Source of the DNA: Nelumbo lutea
Lineage: Eukaryota; Streptophyta; Magnoliopsida; Proteales; Nelumbonaceae
DNA length: 64,000 nucleotides
Reading direction: 5' to 3'
Assembly: GCA_022828595.1 (NCBI GenBank)
Contig: JAKGHH010000002.1
Coordinates: forward strand, 62,778,383-62,842,382
Shown here: in pieces, positions 34,901 to 45,609 of the stretch
Layout of the letters: the number at the start of each line of letters is the position of its first letter
How positions within the stretch are numbered: position 1 is the first letter of the stretch
Made by a program: the position numbers and the translations under genes
Notes under the pieces: generated by a model
Told to the model about the DNA's origin: nothing
What the model saw: the letters and a program-made list of their open reading frames with translations, nothing else
Databases searched by the model: none

Positions 34901-37900
34901 CACCTATTGTGGCTACTCATTGGTAGGATGACTTCATTCCTTCATTCCTGATCCAATCCTTTCTAGTTTTCCAGAGAATAAATTTGAAGTAAAACCACTT
35001 TTGGCTGAATATTGTTTAGATTATTTTTTGTGAAGATAATGTGTGTGTGTGTATTATAGATAAATGGCAGGATATTAGATGAGAGAATGTAAACTGATGC
35101 GCAAAATTATAGATAAATGGCAGGGTATTAGATGAGAGAATGTAAACTGATGCGCAAAATATAGAAAACAAATCCCCTCCAATTAGAAAAAAAGTAAGAA
35201 GGAATAGAGCTATTGCTTAAAAAGAGCATCCACTACCATATTTATTTCCCAAGGTATCCATCTTACCTGAACTTTCAATTTTTCCAAGGACTTGCAAAGA
35301 CAACTGGTTTACTAAGGTTAATGCACTATGGTATTAAAGAAGTAGATATGTTGGCTGCCAAGAATAGGCTGAAAAGTTGCAAGTTAAGATTATGATTCAC
35401 TTCGGTAATCAACTAACCATTTGACTTCTTTCTGGGATCCAAGGGTAGAAAAAAGGAGGTTCCACTGAATCTGAGGAAAACAATACATTATGGCAATACC
35501 ACACTATCTGACTATTTGGCATTCATATAGTGACTTTAAGTTTGCCACAGAAACTGGTTTCCCGTTTATGTGGAAAGTGTTGGGAACTTGAAGTGGGTTA
35601 AGTGATATCAGTAGAGCAAGATGCTGACTTCACATTGGGCCAAAGGAAAAGTTGAAAAGATAAAGTTTGTTCCCCGTGAACAACATGTTTCAAAGTGCTT
35701 TGGTGGTCGGAAGACATTAACCAAGTTTCCCAAAATAGCCAATGATGAAAGATGAGATAGCTTGGCAATCCAAATACCCATTGATAGAGATTTAACTTCT
35801 GCTTCCTCAGAATCCATGTTTCCAATAGGGTTAGGTTCACTGATTTAGAGTTTGGTATAGAATTATTTCTACATGGTGTAAATTTTGCAAGACAAAAGGA
35901 GTTAAAATTTCTACAAAATGCTACATAGTGCTTGAAATGGCAAAAGATGCACCTTTTTGTCTAATGCCATATCCATTGTTAAATTATGACCCTTTAACAT
36001 TCGTATGTGCACATTTACTTCACTGACTTGGTGTCCTTGTTACAAATCTTGCAGGCATTATTTTATTCAGCACTTCTTTGTGCCCGAGAGATGCTTGCTC
36101 CAGAGGATGGGTCAGCTGATCTGATCCGAGCACTAAACAATCGTCTGGTCACATTATCATTCCATATCAGAGAGTACTATTGGGTGGATATGAGAAAACT
36201 GAATGAGATCTATCGCTACAAAACAGAAGAGTATTCATATGATGCTATCAACAAGTTCAACATCTATCCTGATCAAATTCCTCCTTGGCTGGTGGATTGG
36301 ATGCCCAATAAAGGAGGCTATTTAATTGGAAATCTGCAGCCAGCCCACATGGATTTTCGTTTTTTTGCACTTGGGAATTTGTGGTCTATGGTTAGCAGTC
36401 TTGCAACAGTGGATCAATCACATGCCATATTGGATCTCATTGAAGCCAAATGGACAGACTTGGTGGGGAATATGCCATTCAAGATATGTTATCCTGCTCT
36501 TGAAGACCAGGAGTGGAGGATTATCACCGGATGCGATCCTAAGAACACGTAAGGCCTCTGCTCATCTGCTGTAAGGTTTTAATTGTCAAGTTAGGATCTC
36601 CTGCCTACCAACACCCTACCAACTTGATCTGACACCGCACATCTCACTATGAAACTGGGGCCCACCATAAAAGTGGAATCCATCATGTATGAGATGTATG
36701 ATGTTAGATGATGTTGGTAGGGTGTTGGAACATATTTTGTTGGCAGGTGATCCAGACATGTAATTGTCATGCCATTTCTTTGAATTTAGCATATTATTAT
36801 GTTTCGTTGTTGAGTTGTTTCTCAATTTTGATGCAGGCCTTGGTCCTACCACAATGCAGGTTCTTGGCCAACTTTGCTCTGGCAGGTCAGTGAACTGTTT
36901 TGAAATTCACTAATGTGAACTTTAATTAGCATGCACAAGACACAAAACACAAATATACATAATAATGGAATTGGGAGAAAAGGAAGCCATAAAGTAAGGT
37001 TCTTACTGTACCTCATTGAATGGCTTAGTCATCATTCCATGAGGAAGAGGTGGATGTGTTTTGACTGTATTTTGGGAGGGACTGAGGGGGAACTGACTTG
37101 CAATTCTATTTAAACAATGATCCTCAATGTGATTGAAAAGGCATGCTCAGGTGCGCCTAGGCACAAAAAGCAAAGCGCATTTCAAGGCTTGCATTTTGCC
37201 TAGGCCCAGGTGCACCCACCTTAGAAAGGCGCGTCTGGTGTGCCTGGTGCACCTTGCGCCTTGCTTGCTCATCAGTGCTCTGAAAACCTCCCATTTGTTA
37301 ATTTTGTTCATTTCATCCTTCCTAATATAGGACATTTTTTTAAAAGATAAGGAACTATAACTAAATTATAAAACCAGTTTTTTGTGTAGATTTTAAGAAT
37401 TTAAGACACTAGCATGGACTTTTTTGGGCTTGCCTGAAGGGGTTTGATAACAAGTGGCTCGTAGAATCAGAGTAATGCAATTGGAAAAGAAATAAAGAGC
37501 TTGAAAGTTTTATGTGCTTAAAATTGTTGAGTGCTTTTATGTCTAATTTTATTTTTACATTTTCACTTTGCATATGCATTATGTGTTACGTTTGTGCATT
37601 TTAATTTGAGCTAATAGGTTTTTTAAAACATTTAGTTTAAAATTTAAGTATGTAGTTTTTAATTAATATTATTTTTAATATTTTCATTTTTCATTTTTTT
37701 TAATTTTACACCTTGCACTCTTTTAAAACACACCTCATATACGGGGATCAGGCCATTTGAACAAGGTATGCTAAGAATGTCACTGTATGGATAGCATCCT
37801 CCCTGATGGCAATGTTGCCAAATATTGTTTCATCTGTATGGATAGCATCCTCCCTTTCTATTTTCTTTGGAACGTCCATAGTACTTCTCATCGGATAGAG

Positions 37901-38290
37901 AAAGGTCGTATATCACTGACATGGTTGAGAAACCTGTCACAGCTCACAGCGGCGTGCATAAAGATGAATAGATCAGAGATTGCAGTGAAAGCTGTGGAGG
38001 TTGCAGAGAAGCGGATATCAAGGGATATGTGGCCTGAATACTACGACACCAAAAGTGCAAGATTCATTGGCAAACAGGCACATCTGCTCCAGACATGGTC
38101 GATTGCAGGATATCTCGTGGCAAAGCTCCTCCTTGCCAATCCTAGTGCAGCAAGTGCGCTGATAAATGAAGAGGATAAGGATCTTGCCAATGCTTTTTCT
38201 TGCATGAATGCTAATCCAAGAAGGAAACGTGGTCGGCAGGGGGCAAAACAGAGCTATATTGTTACGTGCCTTAAGCGAACTTACCCCTAA
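19957..38290 (+). CDS. Alkaline/neutral invertase (GH100), six coding exons
   Basis: Exons 19957-20688, 33718-33883, 33991-34202, 36055-36548, 36837-36885 and 37943-38290 join in frame at GT-AG sites, giving about 666 aa. The enzyme hydrolyses sucrose to glucose and fructose. The GH100 domain starts near residue 170 ([20 protein letters not shown]) and includes [117 protein letters not shown]. The N-terminal leader of about 165 residues fits the organelle-targeted (alpha) clade rather than the cytosolic one; this is inferred from length and composition. The start is the first ATG after the 19896 acceptor; the longer frame from 19909 begins with TTG. The C-terminus reads QSYIV, then eight extra residues. 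Intron 1 is 13 kb of nested transposons. Confidence 0.93.
22356..22610 (-). mobile_element. LINE 3' end fragment
   Basis: On the minus strand about 22500-22570 reads [18 protein letters not shown], the end of the RNase H-like domain of plant L1 elements. It continues to a 3' UTR ending in an A-run at about 22359-22366 (T-run on the plus strand). Confidence 0.65.
22801..23101 (-). repeat. 3' LTR of the old Copia element
   Basis: The minus-strand tract GAGGGGGAG (plus-strand CTCCCCCTC at 23102-23110) directly precedes TGTAGAGATGCAG, a typical polypurine tract/LTR junction. The far end near 22801 (TGTTAG on the plus strand) is a guess. Confidence 0.5.
23510..23725 (-). pseudogene. Reverse transcriptase fragment of the old Copia element
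   Basis: The 71-residue frame contains [24 protein letters not shown] and [19 protein letters not shown]. It includes the catalytic YVDD box. Upstream RT sequence continues, with frameshifts, to about 24110. Confidence 0.85.
24490..25865. mobile_element. Non-autonomous hAT element, 1376 bp, inserted in the old Copia
   Basis: The left end TAGTCCTGTAAACGG and right end CCGTTTACACCTCTA are inverted repeats with two mismatches in 15. The flanking octamers are ATGAGAAC (24482-24489) and ATGAGGAC (25866-25873), one mismatch. Both subterminal regions are packed with TCGAATTCGAAT-type words in both orientations. About 70-80 bp is tandemly duplicated near the left end (24575-24665 and 24692-24775). 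No transposase is seen; the interior (24870-25640) has short frames without a recognised domain. Confidence 0.87.
26225..26570. mobile_element. Tourist-like MITE inserted in the old Copia, TSD TAA
   Basis: TAA at 26222-26224 and 26571-26573 flanks GGCCCTGTTTGTTTGG and CCAAATGAATGGGGCC, imperfect inverted repeats. The 346-bp body has GTAAATGTACTTACC-type words near the right end. Removing it rejoins Copia integrase-like sequence. Confidence 0.82.
26605..26820 (-). repeat. 3' LTR of the younger Copia element
   Basis: 216 bp, TGTTGTCAG...CTTGCTCAACA on the minus strand. A longer GAGA microsatellite makes it 14 bp longer than the other LTR. Confidence 0.93.
26828..27337 (-). pseudogene. RNase H region of the younger Copia element
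   Basis: The frame includes [69 protein letters not shown] and LADIFTKGL, the standard Copia RNase H sequence. It ends seven bp from the 3' LTR. It is separated from the RT frame by a frameshift between 27338 and 27402. Confidence 0.92.
27402..28592 (-). pseudogene. Reverse transcriptase of the younger Copia element
   Basis: This 396-residue frame keeps [70 protein letters not shown], the catalytic VYVDDIIV and [20 protein letters not shown]. It ends in a frameshift shortly after [14 protein letters not shown] alone looks largely intact, with no integrase upstream of it. Confidence 0.92.
28748..29530 (-). pseudogene. Zinc knuckle, protease and pre-integrase of the younger Copia element
   Basis: The frame begins [16 protein letters not shown], a CX2CX4HX4C zinc knuckle. 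It continues to [16 protein letters not shown] (protease) and [18 protein letters not shown] (gag-pre-integrase). It stops soon after [12 protein letters not shown], just where the integrase should begin. Confidence 0.88.
29555..30265 (-). pseudogene. Gag of the younger Copia element, split by a nonsense codon
   Basis: Two collinear frames, 30265-29843 and 29839-29555, are separated by a TAG at about 29841. They read [50 protein letters not shown], then [19 protein letters not shown], matching the capsid region of plant Copia Gag (UBN2-type). The start codon is at 30265. Confidence 0.88.
31076..31087 (-). promoter_or_regulatory. Primer-binding site for initiator tRNA-Met
   Basis: The minus-strand TGGTATCAGAGC immediately after the 5' LTR is the classic plant Copia primer-binding site. 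Confidence 0.93.
31088..31289 (-). repeat. 5' LTR of the younger Copia element
   Basis: 202 bp. Compared by eye with the 3' LTR it has about ten substitutions, mostly transitions, plus a length change in the GAGA microsatellite. Its outer terminus reads TATTGTC instead of TGTTGTC. Confidence 0.92.
31704..32630 (-). pseudogene. Gag/integrase remnants of the old Copia element
   Basis: 32630-32373 gives [20 protein letters not shown] and [19 protein letters not shown] (gag end). 31913-31704 gives [20 protein letters not shown] and [10 protein letters not shown] (integrase start). The stretch between is collinear but frame-shifted. Confidence 0.7.
34610..34870 (-). mobile_element. RTE-type LINE 3' fragment
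   Basis: On the minus strand it encodes [20 protein letters not shown] followed by AWVDVV and a stop. Then comes a 3' UTR with GTAGCTGACTCCATATAG and ATAAGGCATGG, ending in ATGATGATAATGATGA. This combination of ARGRPK tail and trinucleotide-repeat 3' end is characteristic of plant RTE LINEs. Confidence 0.78.
35057..35163. repeat. Tandem duplication, 53-bp unit, two copies
   Basis: Two adjacent, nearly identical copies starting ATAGATAAATGGCAGG and ending ACTGATGCGCAAAAT, in intron 3 of the invertase gene. Confidence 0.9.
36589..36760. mobile_element. Hairpin MITE in invertase intron 4, candidate 9-bp TSD
   Basis: GGATCTCCTGCC pairs with GGCAGGTGATCC, and CCAACACCCTACCAAC with GTTGGTAGGGTGTTGG. 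TAATTGTCA occurs at 36580-36588 and 36761-36769, directly outside the element, giving a perfect 9-bp duplication as expected for Mutator-like elements. The outermost inverted repeat match is weak. Confidence 0.7.
37133..37265. repeat. Repeat with CCTAGGC/GCGCC words in invertase intron 5
   Basis: CTCAGGTGCGCCTAGGC, TTTTGCCTAGGCCCAGGTGC and GGTGCACCTTGCGCC resemble a widespread plant repeat type rich in AGGCGCC words. No boundaries or coding sequence were determined. Confidence 0.4.
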
Positions 38291-39588
38291 ACCCAATCAC
38301 ATATATACCCCACGACAGCATCCCATTCTACCAATGTGGGATACTTCACATTAGCATCCCATACTACGAACATGGGACAATAACATATATCGTATGAACT
38401 ACATGTCATGAAGTCCATACTTGTGTCAGAGAAAATCTAGGGGAGTGGATGATAATTGATAAGCACTTACTATTAACTCGGTCCGGATTTTGATCATCAT
38501 CGACCATCAGTGGCTGGTTCTACGGGTTAATTTAGTTTGTATACATTTTCGATTCGTCTCTTTCATATTTTTTTGGCGGGTTCATTGGTTCTGAATCCAT
38601 GGCCAAGCTGTAACTTGTAATTCCACAAGGATGAAACCTGTATAATAGTACTGAGTTCTCATTCATGTACCAACCATATGGACTACATGATCTTGTTTCA
38701 CCATTTCGTTCTGTTCAGTGCAGTATCGAGTTATAATAAGACTACTTCAAATAGGAGCGCGTATCTGCTACCCACTTAACCCAAAAGACACTACCGCTAT
38801 CCATTGGGAGTATCTCCTATACTTTATGTATTGTGATTCATGGGAGATGTTCCTAATATACGGCTGTAGTGTCCTGTGGGTAGTGTTGGAACAGATCAAG
38901 TCTAAATACATGGGAATTCCACATTATTACATATAAAGAGACCTGGATCTGCTTCCATCTAGGCATCTAGCTGCTCATTTGGTTATTGACTGGCTTTGAG
39001 TACAACGTTTGCATCAACTTTTTGAATGAAAGTTTGTTTCCCATTTTGAATGCAACATGTTTTGGAATTCATAATTGTCGTTATATGAATTCACTTCAGT
39101 TCGACCAAAAAAAAAAAAAAATCACTTCAGTTCTGTGTTTACACCTTTAACAAATGCAGTCTTCATTTCTAGATGAAAATTTGCAAACTGAGCAGTTGCA
39201 ACTTAAAATTTTTACTCCAAAGTTGGATTTCCAAGAATCTGAATTATATTAATGCGTGGTTAATGGCCTTGTGCTCCATTCTCCACCAGTGTTTTTTTTT
39301 CAGGTGTGGGGGGTGGGGTTGCTATGAGGAGAGGGAGTGGTAAACGAATTATCAGTGGGAAGTAATAAAAAATTTTGAATTGCAGCAATCTACCATTTGA
39401 ACAAAATTCATTCATCATGGATCAATGTACAATGCGAAATCTCAAGCTCAAACATAATGGAATCAAGTTCCAACAGTAGGTAAAATTAACCAAAATTCAA
39501 AGTGAAGCCCATATAATTTGCTCTTGAGATTACATTCAGCATAAAGCATTGTACAAAATGGAATTTAAGCCAATTTTATACTATTCAG
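38291..39588. other. 3' UTR of the invertase gene and spacer, no further gene seen
   Basis: The first few hundred bases should be the invertase 3' UTR; no convincing AATAAA was assigned. The rest is spacer between two convergent genes, with A- and T-runs at about 39107 and 39292. Confidence 0.5.
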
Positions 39589-40630
39589 TAGTGGTGATCA
39601 TTTCTAGCCTAGCCTAGGCCCAATACTTCCAGTGCGACCCAGGCCTGGACAGCCCCGCAATACATGTAATATATAACATACATGAATATGTTTTGTATTT
39701 TGTATTATACATTTTATATAAACATTATTATGCGACAGCATTATATATAATATTTCATATTCCATAAGATAAAATATAAAGAAGTTCAATTTGCTTTTGA
39801 AGACCTTTATCTTAAGGTTCAACCGTTCATAACTTATTTTCATTAGTTAACCATTATTAAATAGATGAACGCAAAGCCTTCATTTTTTATAATTCATCCA
39901 TGTGAGACCTTAAATATTAGGTTTTTGCCTTTTTGCTGAAATGAACCGTCAAGTTTAAATAGTTGAACGTGCAAGTAGACATTTCATATCCTACATCAAT
40001 GAATTGTAAAAATAAAAGCTTTGCATTTATCTATTTAACACATGGTATTAACACATAGACAACCGTGCAAGTTGGGAAATCATGCACCATAACACATGGC
40101 CACCTAATTTGCACAATTATCTATTGTTGAGTAAATGAATGCAAATCTTTCATTTTTATAATTCATTCATGTAGTACCTTGAATGTCAATTAGCACACCT
40201 AACTATTTAAACTTGTTCATTTCAACAAAGATGTTAACAATTTAACATTCAAGATCTCACATTGATGAATTATGAAAATGAAAGCTTTGTATTAATTTAT
40301 TTAACAATAGTCAACTAAGAAAAATAAGCCATGAAAGGTTAAACGCTAAAATAAAGGTCTTCAAGTTTTACTTTACAAAATATAAAATATTATACAACAT
40401 ATGTTTTACATATCACATAACAAAATTTATATAAAATATATAACATAATATAATACAAAATAAAACACAAACATGCATGCTTTTAATAATATAAAGTATA
40501 TTAAAATATATATAATATATTGCAGGCCAGGCCAGACCCGAGTTGGGCTTTAAGCATTGGACCCATGCCCAGAAATTTCCGAGCTAACTCGAGCCAGGCT
40601 TCCAATCTGGGCTGCAAATGATCACCCCTA
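39589..40630. mobile_element. Fold-back hAT-like element next to the phosphatase stop codon
   Basis: The left end TAGTGGTGATCATTT and right end AAATGATCACCCCTA match as inverted repeats with one mismatch. Further inside, left segments such as GACCTTTATCTTAAGG and CAAAGCCTTCATTTTT have complementary partners near the right end, so much of the 1042 bp can fold back. No 8-bp target duplication is recognisable. No coding sequence. Confidence 0.75.
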
Positions 40631-40655
40631 ACATGCATACTCTTAATTAGAACTA

Positions 40656-43623
40656 TTATTGTAAAGTATGACTGTTCTCTGCGAGGATGCTGTCCAACAA
40701 TGATTCACAAGCATCTTCTAGTATATCTAAGACCTGCCATAACACCACAAATTGGAAGTAAATTGTTTGAGTATTAATGGCATGACGAATAAAACAGTAG
40801 AAGTGAAATTGCTAATATGAAAGACAACCAATTTAGAATAAAACTCATAAAACTTGTCCAGGAGCTATCACTATAAAATCTGATTTTACTCTTTATGTTC
40901 TTCCAATGGATTTCTAAGTAACATAAACAAAATTGCATACTTGTCAAAAAAGCATAAATAAGTTCGAAAAAAATAATAACAATATTGCATGCATTGCTCT
41001 ATTTGGCCATTACCAAAAGAACCGATTTTACTCTATTGATGTTATTCCAAAGGATCTCTAAGTAACACAAATAAAATTGCATGCTTGCAAAAAATATAAC
41101 AATGATAATAACAATCTTAGGCTGACAGGCATGAGAACAAGGGTTCGAATCTGAGAGCAGCCACTTTGTGCTAAAAAATGCCAAAGGTCAGGTCCGCATC
41201 TAGTCCATCCCTCCCAAGAACCTATATGGGGGACCAACGTTGGGCAATGTCCTTTTGTGTTGTTACTTTTTTCACCCTTTTACTGTCATCTCTCAATTAT
41301 TATACAACAACTGCCTGACTTCCCATATAGATAGACCAGAAACAAAATCTCTTCTGTGAAACATTGCAAAAGTTTGCCAGCCATTGAAACATGTCTCCAT
41401 GGAATCTAATTTGAGCTTATGCAACCGTTTTTTAAATGTCACGTGAGGCTTGTACTAATTTGAATGCTTTCAAGTGGGGTTTGCAATAATGATTCCAAAA
41501 CTATAGACTTCAGGTACCACTCAATCTTATTTAACCCCACCTATTGGCATAAACCTTCGGGCTAATGGATCTGTTTAAATCATTCCCCCGTCTTTTCTCT
41601 TCACTAAAATCTATCTTATTAAAAAGCATAGTGGAGAAAATTGCTTAAGAAGGCGAAGAATTAGTTCAAATTATTAAATCTAAGGTCAAATTATAATAAT
41701 AACCTGAACTGGCTTGGTAGGATAACTGCGGGGAAAATGGTTAACCTAATTGGATGGAGAAACATTGGAGCAGCTCAAGCTTACATGGGGTTTATTGTAA
41801 TAACCTTCCTGTCCTAGGGTTGTCTTACATAGGTAATAGGTCTTACTGTAATTTTGGATCGAAAAGATAATAAACAAGTCGTTTTGGTTGGGTCAAATAG
41901 GATGGCGGATACCCTAGCAAAACAAGGGCCAAATAGATCTTCATTGTACCGGGCAGAATTGTAACTAATTGCTGGAGATTGCAGTTTAGATGAATGTCCC
42001 TCTGCAATCTTTATCTATTGTAACTGAATTTCTCTGTTATTAATGAAAAATTTTTGCTGATAAAAAAAAAAAGATAATAAAGAAATCTTTCAAAAGGAAC
42101 CAGGTACAGCAGCACAAGCCTACAAGTATATAATGCTCCTATGAATTGCATCAGTTTTATCGTTATTAGAAGTTTCAAACTAGTACTCCAAGCCAAGGGC
42201 ATATTTTCATATTCAGGCATATGATGATGGCGCACAGGGATAACAAGGTCTTATGCAAGAAGCACACTTACAAGTACAAATTTATTTATTTATTTATTTT
42301 CCACAATCTACCTACGCAACATGAGCTTTGCAACATTCGCAATTTCAACCAAGTAGGTGTCATGTGCTTATAGATTGACAGAAATGGATTAGTCGCTTGA
42401 TATTGAGATAATAAAACATCAGAAAATAACACATTACAGTGACCTGGGGATCTGAGATGGAACCTGATATTCCATCCACTCCTTCCTTAAATAGTCAAAT
42501 GTTGCATGATATTTGAGAGAAGTCTCTGTTTTTAGATTCGGTGGTTTGGTCATTCATTAGCAGAACTTGTAATCAACAGGCCCATGATCTGCCCATCATG
42601 TCTTGGTCAGTAAAAGGGGAGTAGGTTGGCTGTTTTCCTTCTGATGTTCTGAACCTATTGTATACTCATCCTTTTCTTGTTTAATGAATTTCCACTGGTT
42701 TACCCAAAAAACTATCTTAGCTTCAAAATCTTGTATTAGTCATAAGAAGCATTCATATAGAATGGTAAGGCCAAGTTAGTGGTTTACCTTCTCAAAACCT
42801 TGAGGTCCCCCATAGTAAGGATCAGGAACTTCGGTTTCATCATGCTTCTTACAGTAGGAACACATTAACCTAACCTGCACTACCGTTAAACAACAAAACG
42901 AATGAGTAACAAGTTTCTTAACTTGATAAGACAGTTACCAGGAAAAAACAAGATCAAGTAATCCAAACAACAAAATTAACCCATCAAGTTAACCTTCTTA
43001 TTAGCATCATCTGGAAGAGGTTCCTTGGATTTCCACCTATTAAATGCCTTTAATATATACTCTGCAGACACAGAATAAAATAGAAGGCAAAAAATCGCTA
43101 CTAAATGCCATCCATGCTAAAGAATTAGGAAAATGAATACAGAAGCAAATGTAATATTTGATAGTTCATTACCTATGTTTTGCTTATCCATGGCAAGAAT
43201 AAGATCGAAGTCTCTTAAATCAGATGGCCTTATCGGCCTCGAGATGGAAGTTATCTCAATCCCACGCCTTTTGGAGGCTGCCCTCATCCGTGGATCCGCT
43301 TGGTTACCCTTAACAATTTCGATTGTAACAACAACACTATTAAATTCCAAACCGCTCTCTCCTCCATCGAACAATTAAGTAAACATAAAATTGTCTCTTG
43401 ATCAGCGTGAATCAAATCAACAATTCTAACAAAAGCAGACAAAGTAAAGTACCTCATGGTAGTCGATTGTACCGGCAGAGTCGATGTTGAATTTGGAATC
43501 GATCCCTCGTTTCTTGACGATATCTCTGAAGACGGCCTCCGCAGCGGGGCTTCTGCAGATGTTGCCGAGACAGACGAAAAGAACAGAAAAAGGTTTAGTC
43601 TCTGTTGAAGGCGTGGACGCCAT
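40656..43623 (-). CDS. Low-molecular-weight protein tyrosine phosphatase, five exons
   Basis: Exons (transcript order) 43623-43453, 43308-43173, 43061-42994, 42874-42788 and 40733-40656 join in frame at GT-AG sites to give 179 aa. The enzyme dephosphorylates phosphotyrosine through a cysteinyl-phosphate intermediate. The P-loop [10 protein letters not shown] lies at residues 17-26, with Cys18 as nucleophile and Arg24 binding phosphate. The general-acid motif DPYYGG starts at Asp143. Other family landmarks are [39 protein letters not shown] and [20 protein letters not shown]. The ATG at 43623 begins [12 protein letters not shown]; the longer upstream frame begins with GTG and is not used. The short N-terminus suggests a cytosolic protein. 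Intron 4 (2.05 kb) holds SINE and LINE sequence, and a transposon lies 25 bp past the stop. Confidence 0.93.
41105..41275 (+). mobile_element. Au-like SINE fragment in phosphatase intron 4
   Basis: It contains the Pol III box-B-like GGGTTCGAATC and then GAGCAGCCACTTTGTG, AATGCCAAAGGTCAGGTCC and GGACCAACGTTGGGCAATG, ending in a T-rich tail TGTTACTTTTTT. This order resembles the plant Au SINE family. The 5' part with box A is not convincing. Confidence 0.55.
41690..42073 (+). mobile_element. LINE 3' end with poly(A) tail in phosphatase intron 4
   Basis: At 41878-41964 the frame reads [20 protein letters not shown] and ends [12 protein letters not shown], the end of the L1-type RNase H-like domain. 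About 100 bp of 3' UTR and an A-run at 42062-42072 follow. It is antisense to the phosphatase gene. Confidence 0.75.
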
Positions 43624-44799
43624 TGCTGCAGAAGGACGCACTCCCGCGATGGATGCTTAGAGGAAGGGAAAGATTAGGGGGTACCGGGGTACCAGGCTAC
43701 CAGCCTCTGGGGGCAAAGCGGGAAATGCAAACGAGTGTGCCAGTGTGGTGGCAAATTTGTAAATATGGTCCAATAATAATCGTTGCCACTTGCGGCCTCT
43801 CTTATCAAATCAAACAAAATGAAAAGAAAGAACGAATTGAAGCTAGGGCTTCTTCTCTGCCGATGCTCACTCAATCAAAATTCTATTTACTGAAAAAGAT
43901 TTTTTTTTAATGTGTTGTAGGCTCTTTTTTCTTTTTCTGTCATGGTCTTTTCTTTGTTGTTTTGCTTATTAAATTCAGTTTTCACCAAAATTTGTATTTT
44001 GAGAATCCAAACCCCCTCAAATTGTAAAACCCTACCCTCACCTTATCAAATGCTTTCCAAATTCTAACAATATACCAGGTTAGGGTATTAGGGAGGGTTG
44101 GGTTTAGCCTAATATCATATCCTGTTCATGCCCATATGGGTTGTAGAATTCCAAAACCTGTCCCCACCCAATATTTTTCCTTCAAGCATACCCAACCCAT
44201 TGACAACCCTAGGGATCATACCATCTCCGGTCCTTGAATTGTGAGTGTCAAAATTTTGGGCTTTCTAGGGTGAAAACATTTATACAGCCCTAATTTGTTT
44301 CCTTTTTCTTTTTGGCTGCTTTTGTAAATGAGGACCGGTATAAAGCTCCATTCCCGATTCAAATTTATTTGTGGTGTAAATAAAGATGGGTGTAAAACTC
44401 CACTCTCGATTTGTATTTATTGGCATTTGAATGGAGTGTAGTTTTATATCATAAATCAATGTATAGTTTTATATTGATAATTGATATAAATACAACATCG
44501 ATAAAATTGACATAATATTTACACAGATAAATACAACTGTTAATAAATTTTAAATGATGGTGTTAAACTCCATCCATGGACTTTTATGCTATGTCTAGAA
44601 ACGATGCAAATAAGTGTGAATGCAAATATGTAGTGTAAAACAATCCATATAAATTGCAAAGTTGGGTTAGTTTGGCATGGACAAATTTACTTTCTTACAA
44701 AACAAACTTTTAGTTGTAATGGATGCAAACACCAATTCCAATAAAGCATATGCTTTTTTTTATCAAAAGCCCACTTAAATGCAAATTTACTTCTTTTTA
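43624..44799. other. Phosphatase upstream region and spacer, no further gene seen
   Basis: 43624-43900 should contain the phosphatase promoter and 5' UTR (minus strand). The remainder is AT-rich and has no recognised coding region. The flanks 44320-44790 and 48893-49080, rejoined across the Mutator-like insertion, share ATGCAAAT-type words and may be parts of an older repeat. Confidence 0.5.
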
Positions 44800-44935
44800 G
44801 GGAAAATTCTTGATAGGTACCCTATACTTTAAGTCGAGTGCCAATTTAGTACCCGAACTTTAAAACGAGACAATCTAGTACCGAACTTTCATTTTACGAT
44901 GTTTTAATACCTGTCATTAACTCACCGTCAGTTAG
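44800..44935 (+). repeat. Left TIR of the Mutator-like element
   Basis: Matches the reverse complement of 48748-48883 with scattered mismatches, by eye about 80-90 percent. Confidence 0.9.
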
Positions 44936-45204
44936 AAGGCAAAAATACTTAATTACTCATCAACTATTTCGAGCAATGCATGGTTTCCCGATCGAAATGA
45001 CAAAAATGACCCCAACTATAATTTCTCAGCAAGTGGGAACAAACTATTCACACTTGCAGTTACCTGAGATTCCAAAAACCAACTCCTCACACCGGTGATG
45101 TCAAGCAAATGCACCGCTGGAAAAGTTGAAATCAACACTGACCCCAAAAAAGTTGAAATCGAAGAAACCAGTATCGTTTCTGGAGAAGACGACTCTTGTT
45201 GCGG

Positions 45205-45535
45205 GCGCCGGAAACAAGAGTCTTGTTTCCCTTCCCTAAATCAGAATGAGATACATAATTTGTTTATCAAGGGGAACAAGAGTCTTGTTTCCCTTTCCTA
45301 AATCAAAGTCTTGTCATTGGTGTCGACGCCGGTGTTTGAATCTTTGCGATTTCTTGGATCGTTCAATCATGTTACATTTTACAACTTTCCTATTCTGTGT
45401 TTCCAATATATTATTAAAAAACCAGATTCTCTGTTAAATCCTTTCTGAGTCCTAAAGGATTTTGGGTCCCTAAATCAAAGTGTTGTTGGTAGCGCCAGAA
45501 ATAAGAGTCTTGTGTCCCTTCCCTAAATCAGACTC
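45205..45535. repeat. Three diverged copies of a 30-bp motif next to the left TIR
   Basis: ACAAGAGTCTTGTTTCCC followed by TTCCCTAAATCA occurs at about 45220 and 45270, and a variant at about 45502. The copies lie close to GCGCCGGAA, CGACGCCGG and AGCGCCAGAA words. Confidence 0.75.
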
Positions 45536-45609
45536 TTGTGGAAGAACTCTCACTAGACGTAAACATGAAAGAACTTTGATAGGAGTTACGGGGCTAAAGA
45601 AGTAACTAA

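Larger units (their letters stand above)
34203..36054 (+). other. Intron 3 of the invertase gene
   Basis: Donor CAG/GTATAT and acceptor ATCTTGCAG, phase 0, 1.85 kb. It contains an RTE-type LINE tail and a 53-bp tandem duplication. Nothing else is recognised. Confidence 0.85.

Noticed and set aside
41140..41160. Possible tRNA gene because of GGGTTCGAATC
   Set aside because: No box A, acceptor stem or cloverleaf could be drawn; the flanking words fit a SINE instead.
43624..43641. Longer start for the phosphatase
   Set aside because: It begins with GTG on the minus strand; the ATG at 43623 gives the normal family N-terminus.
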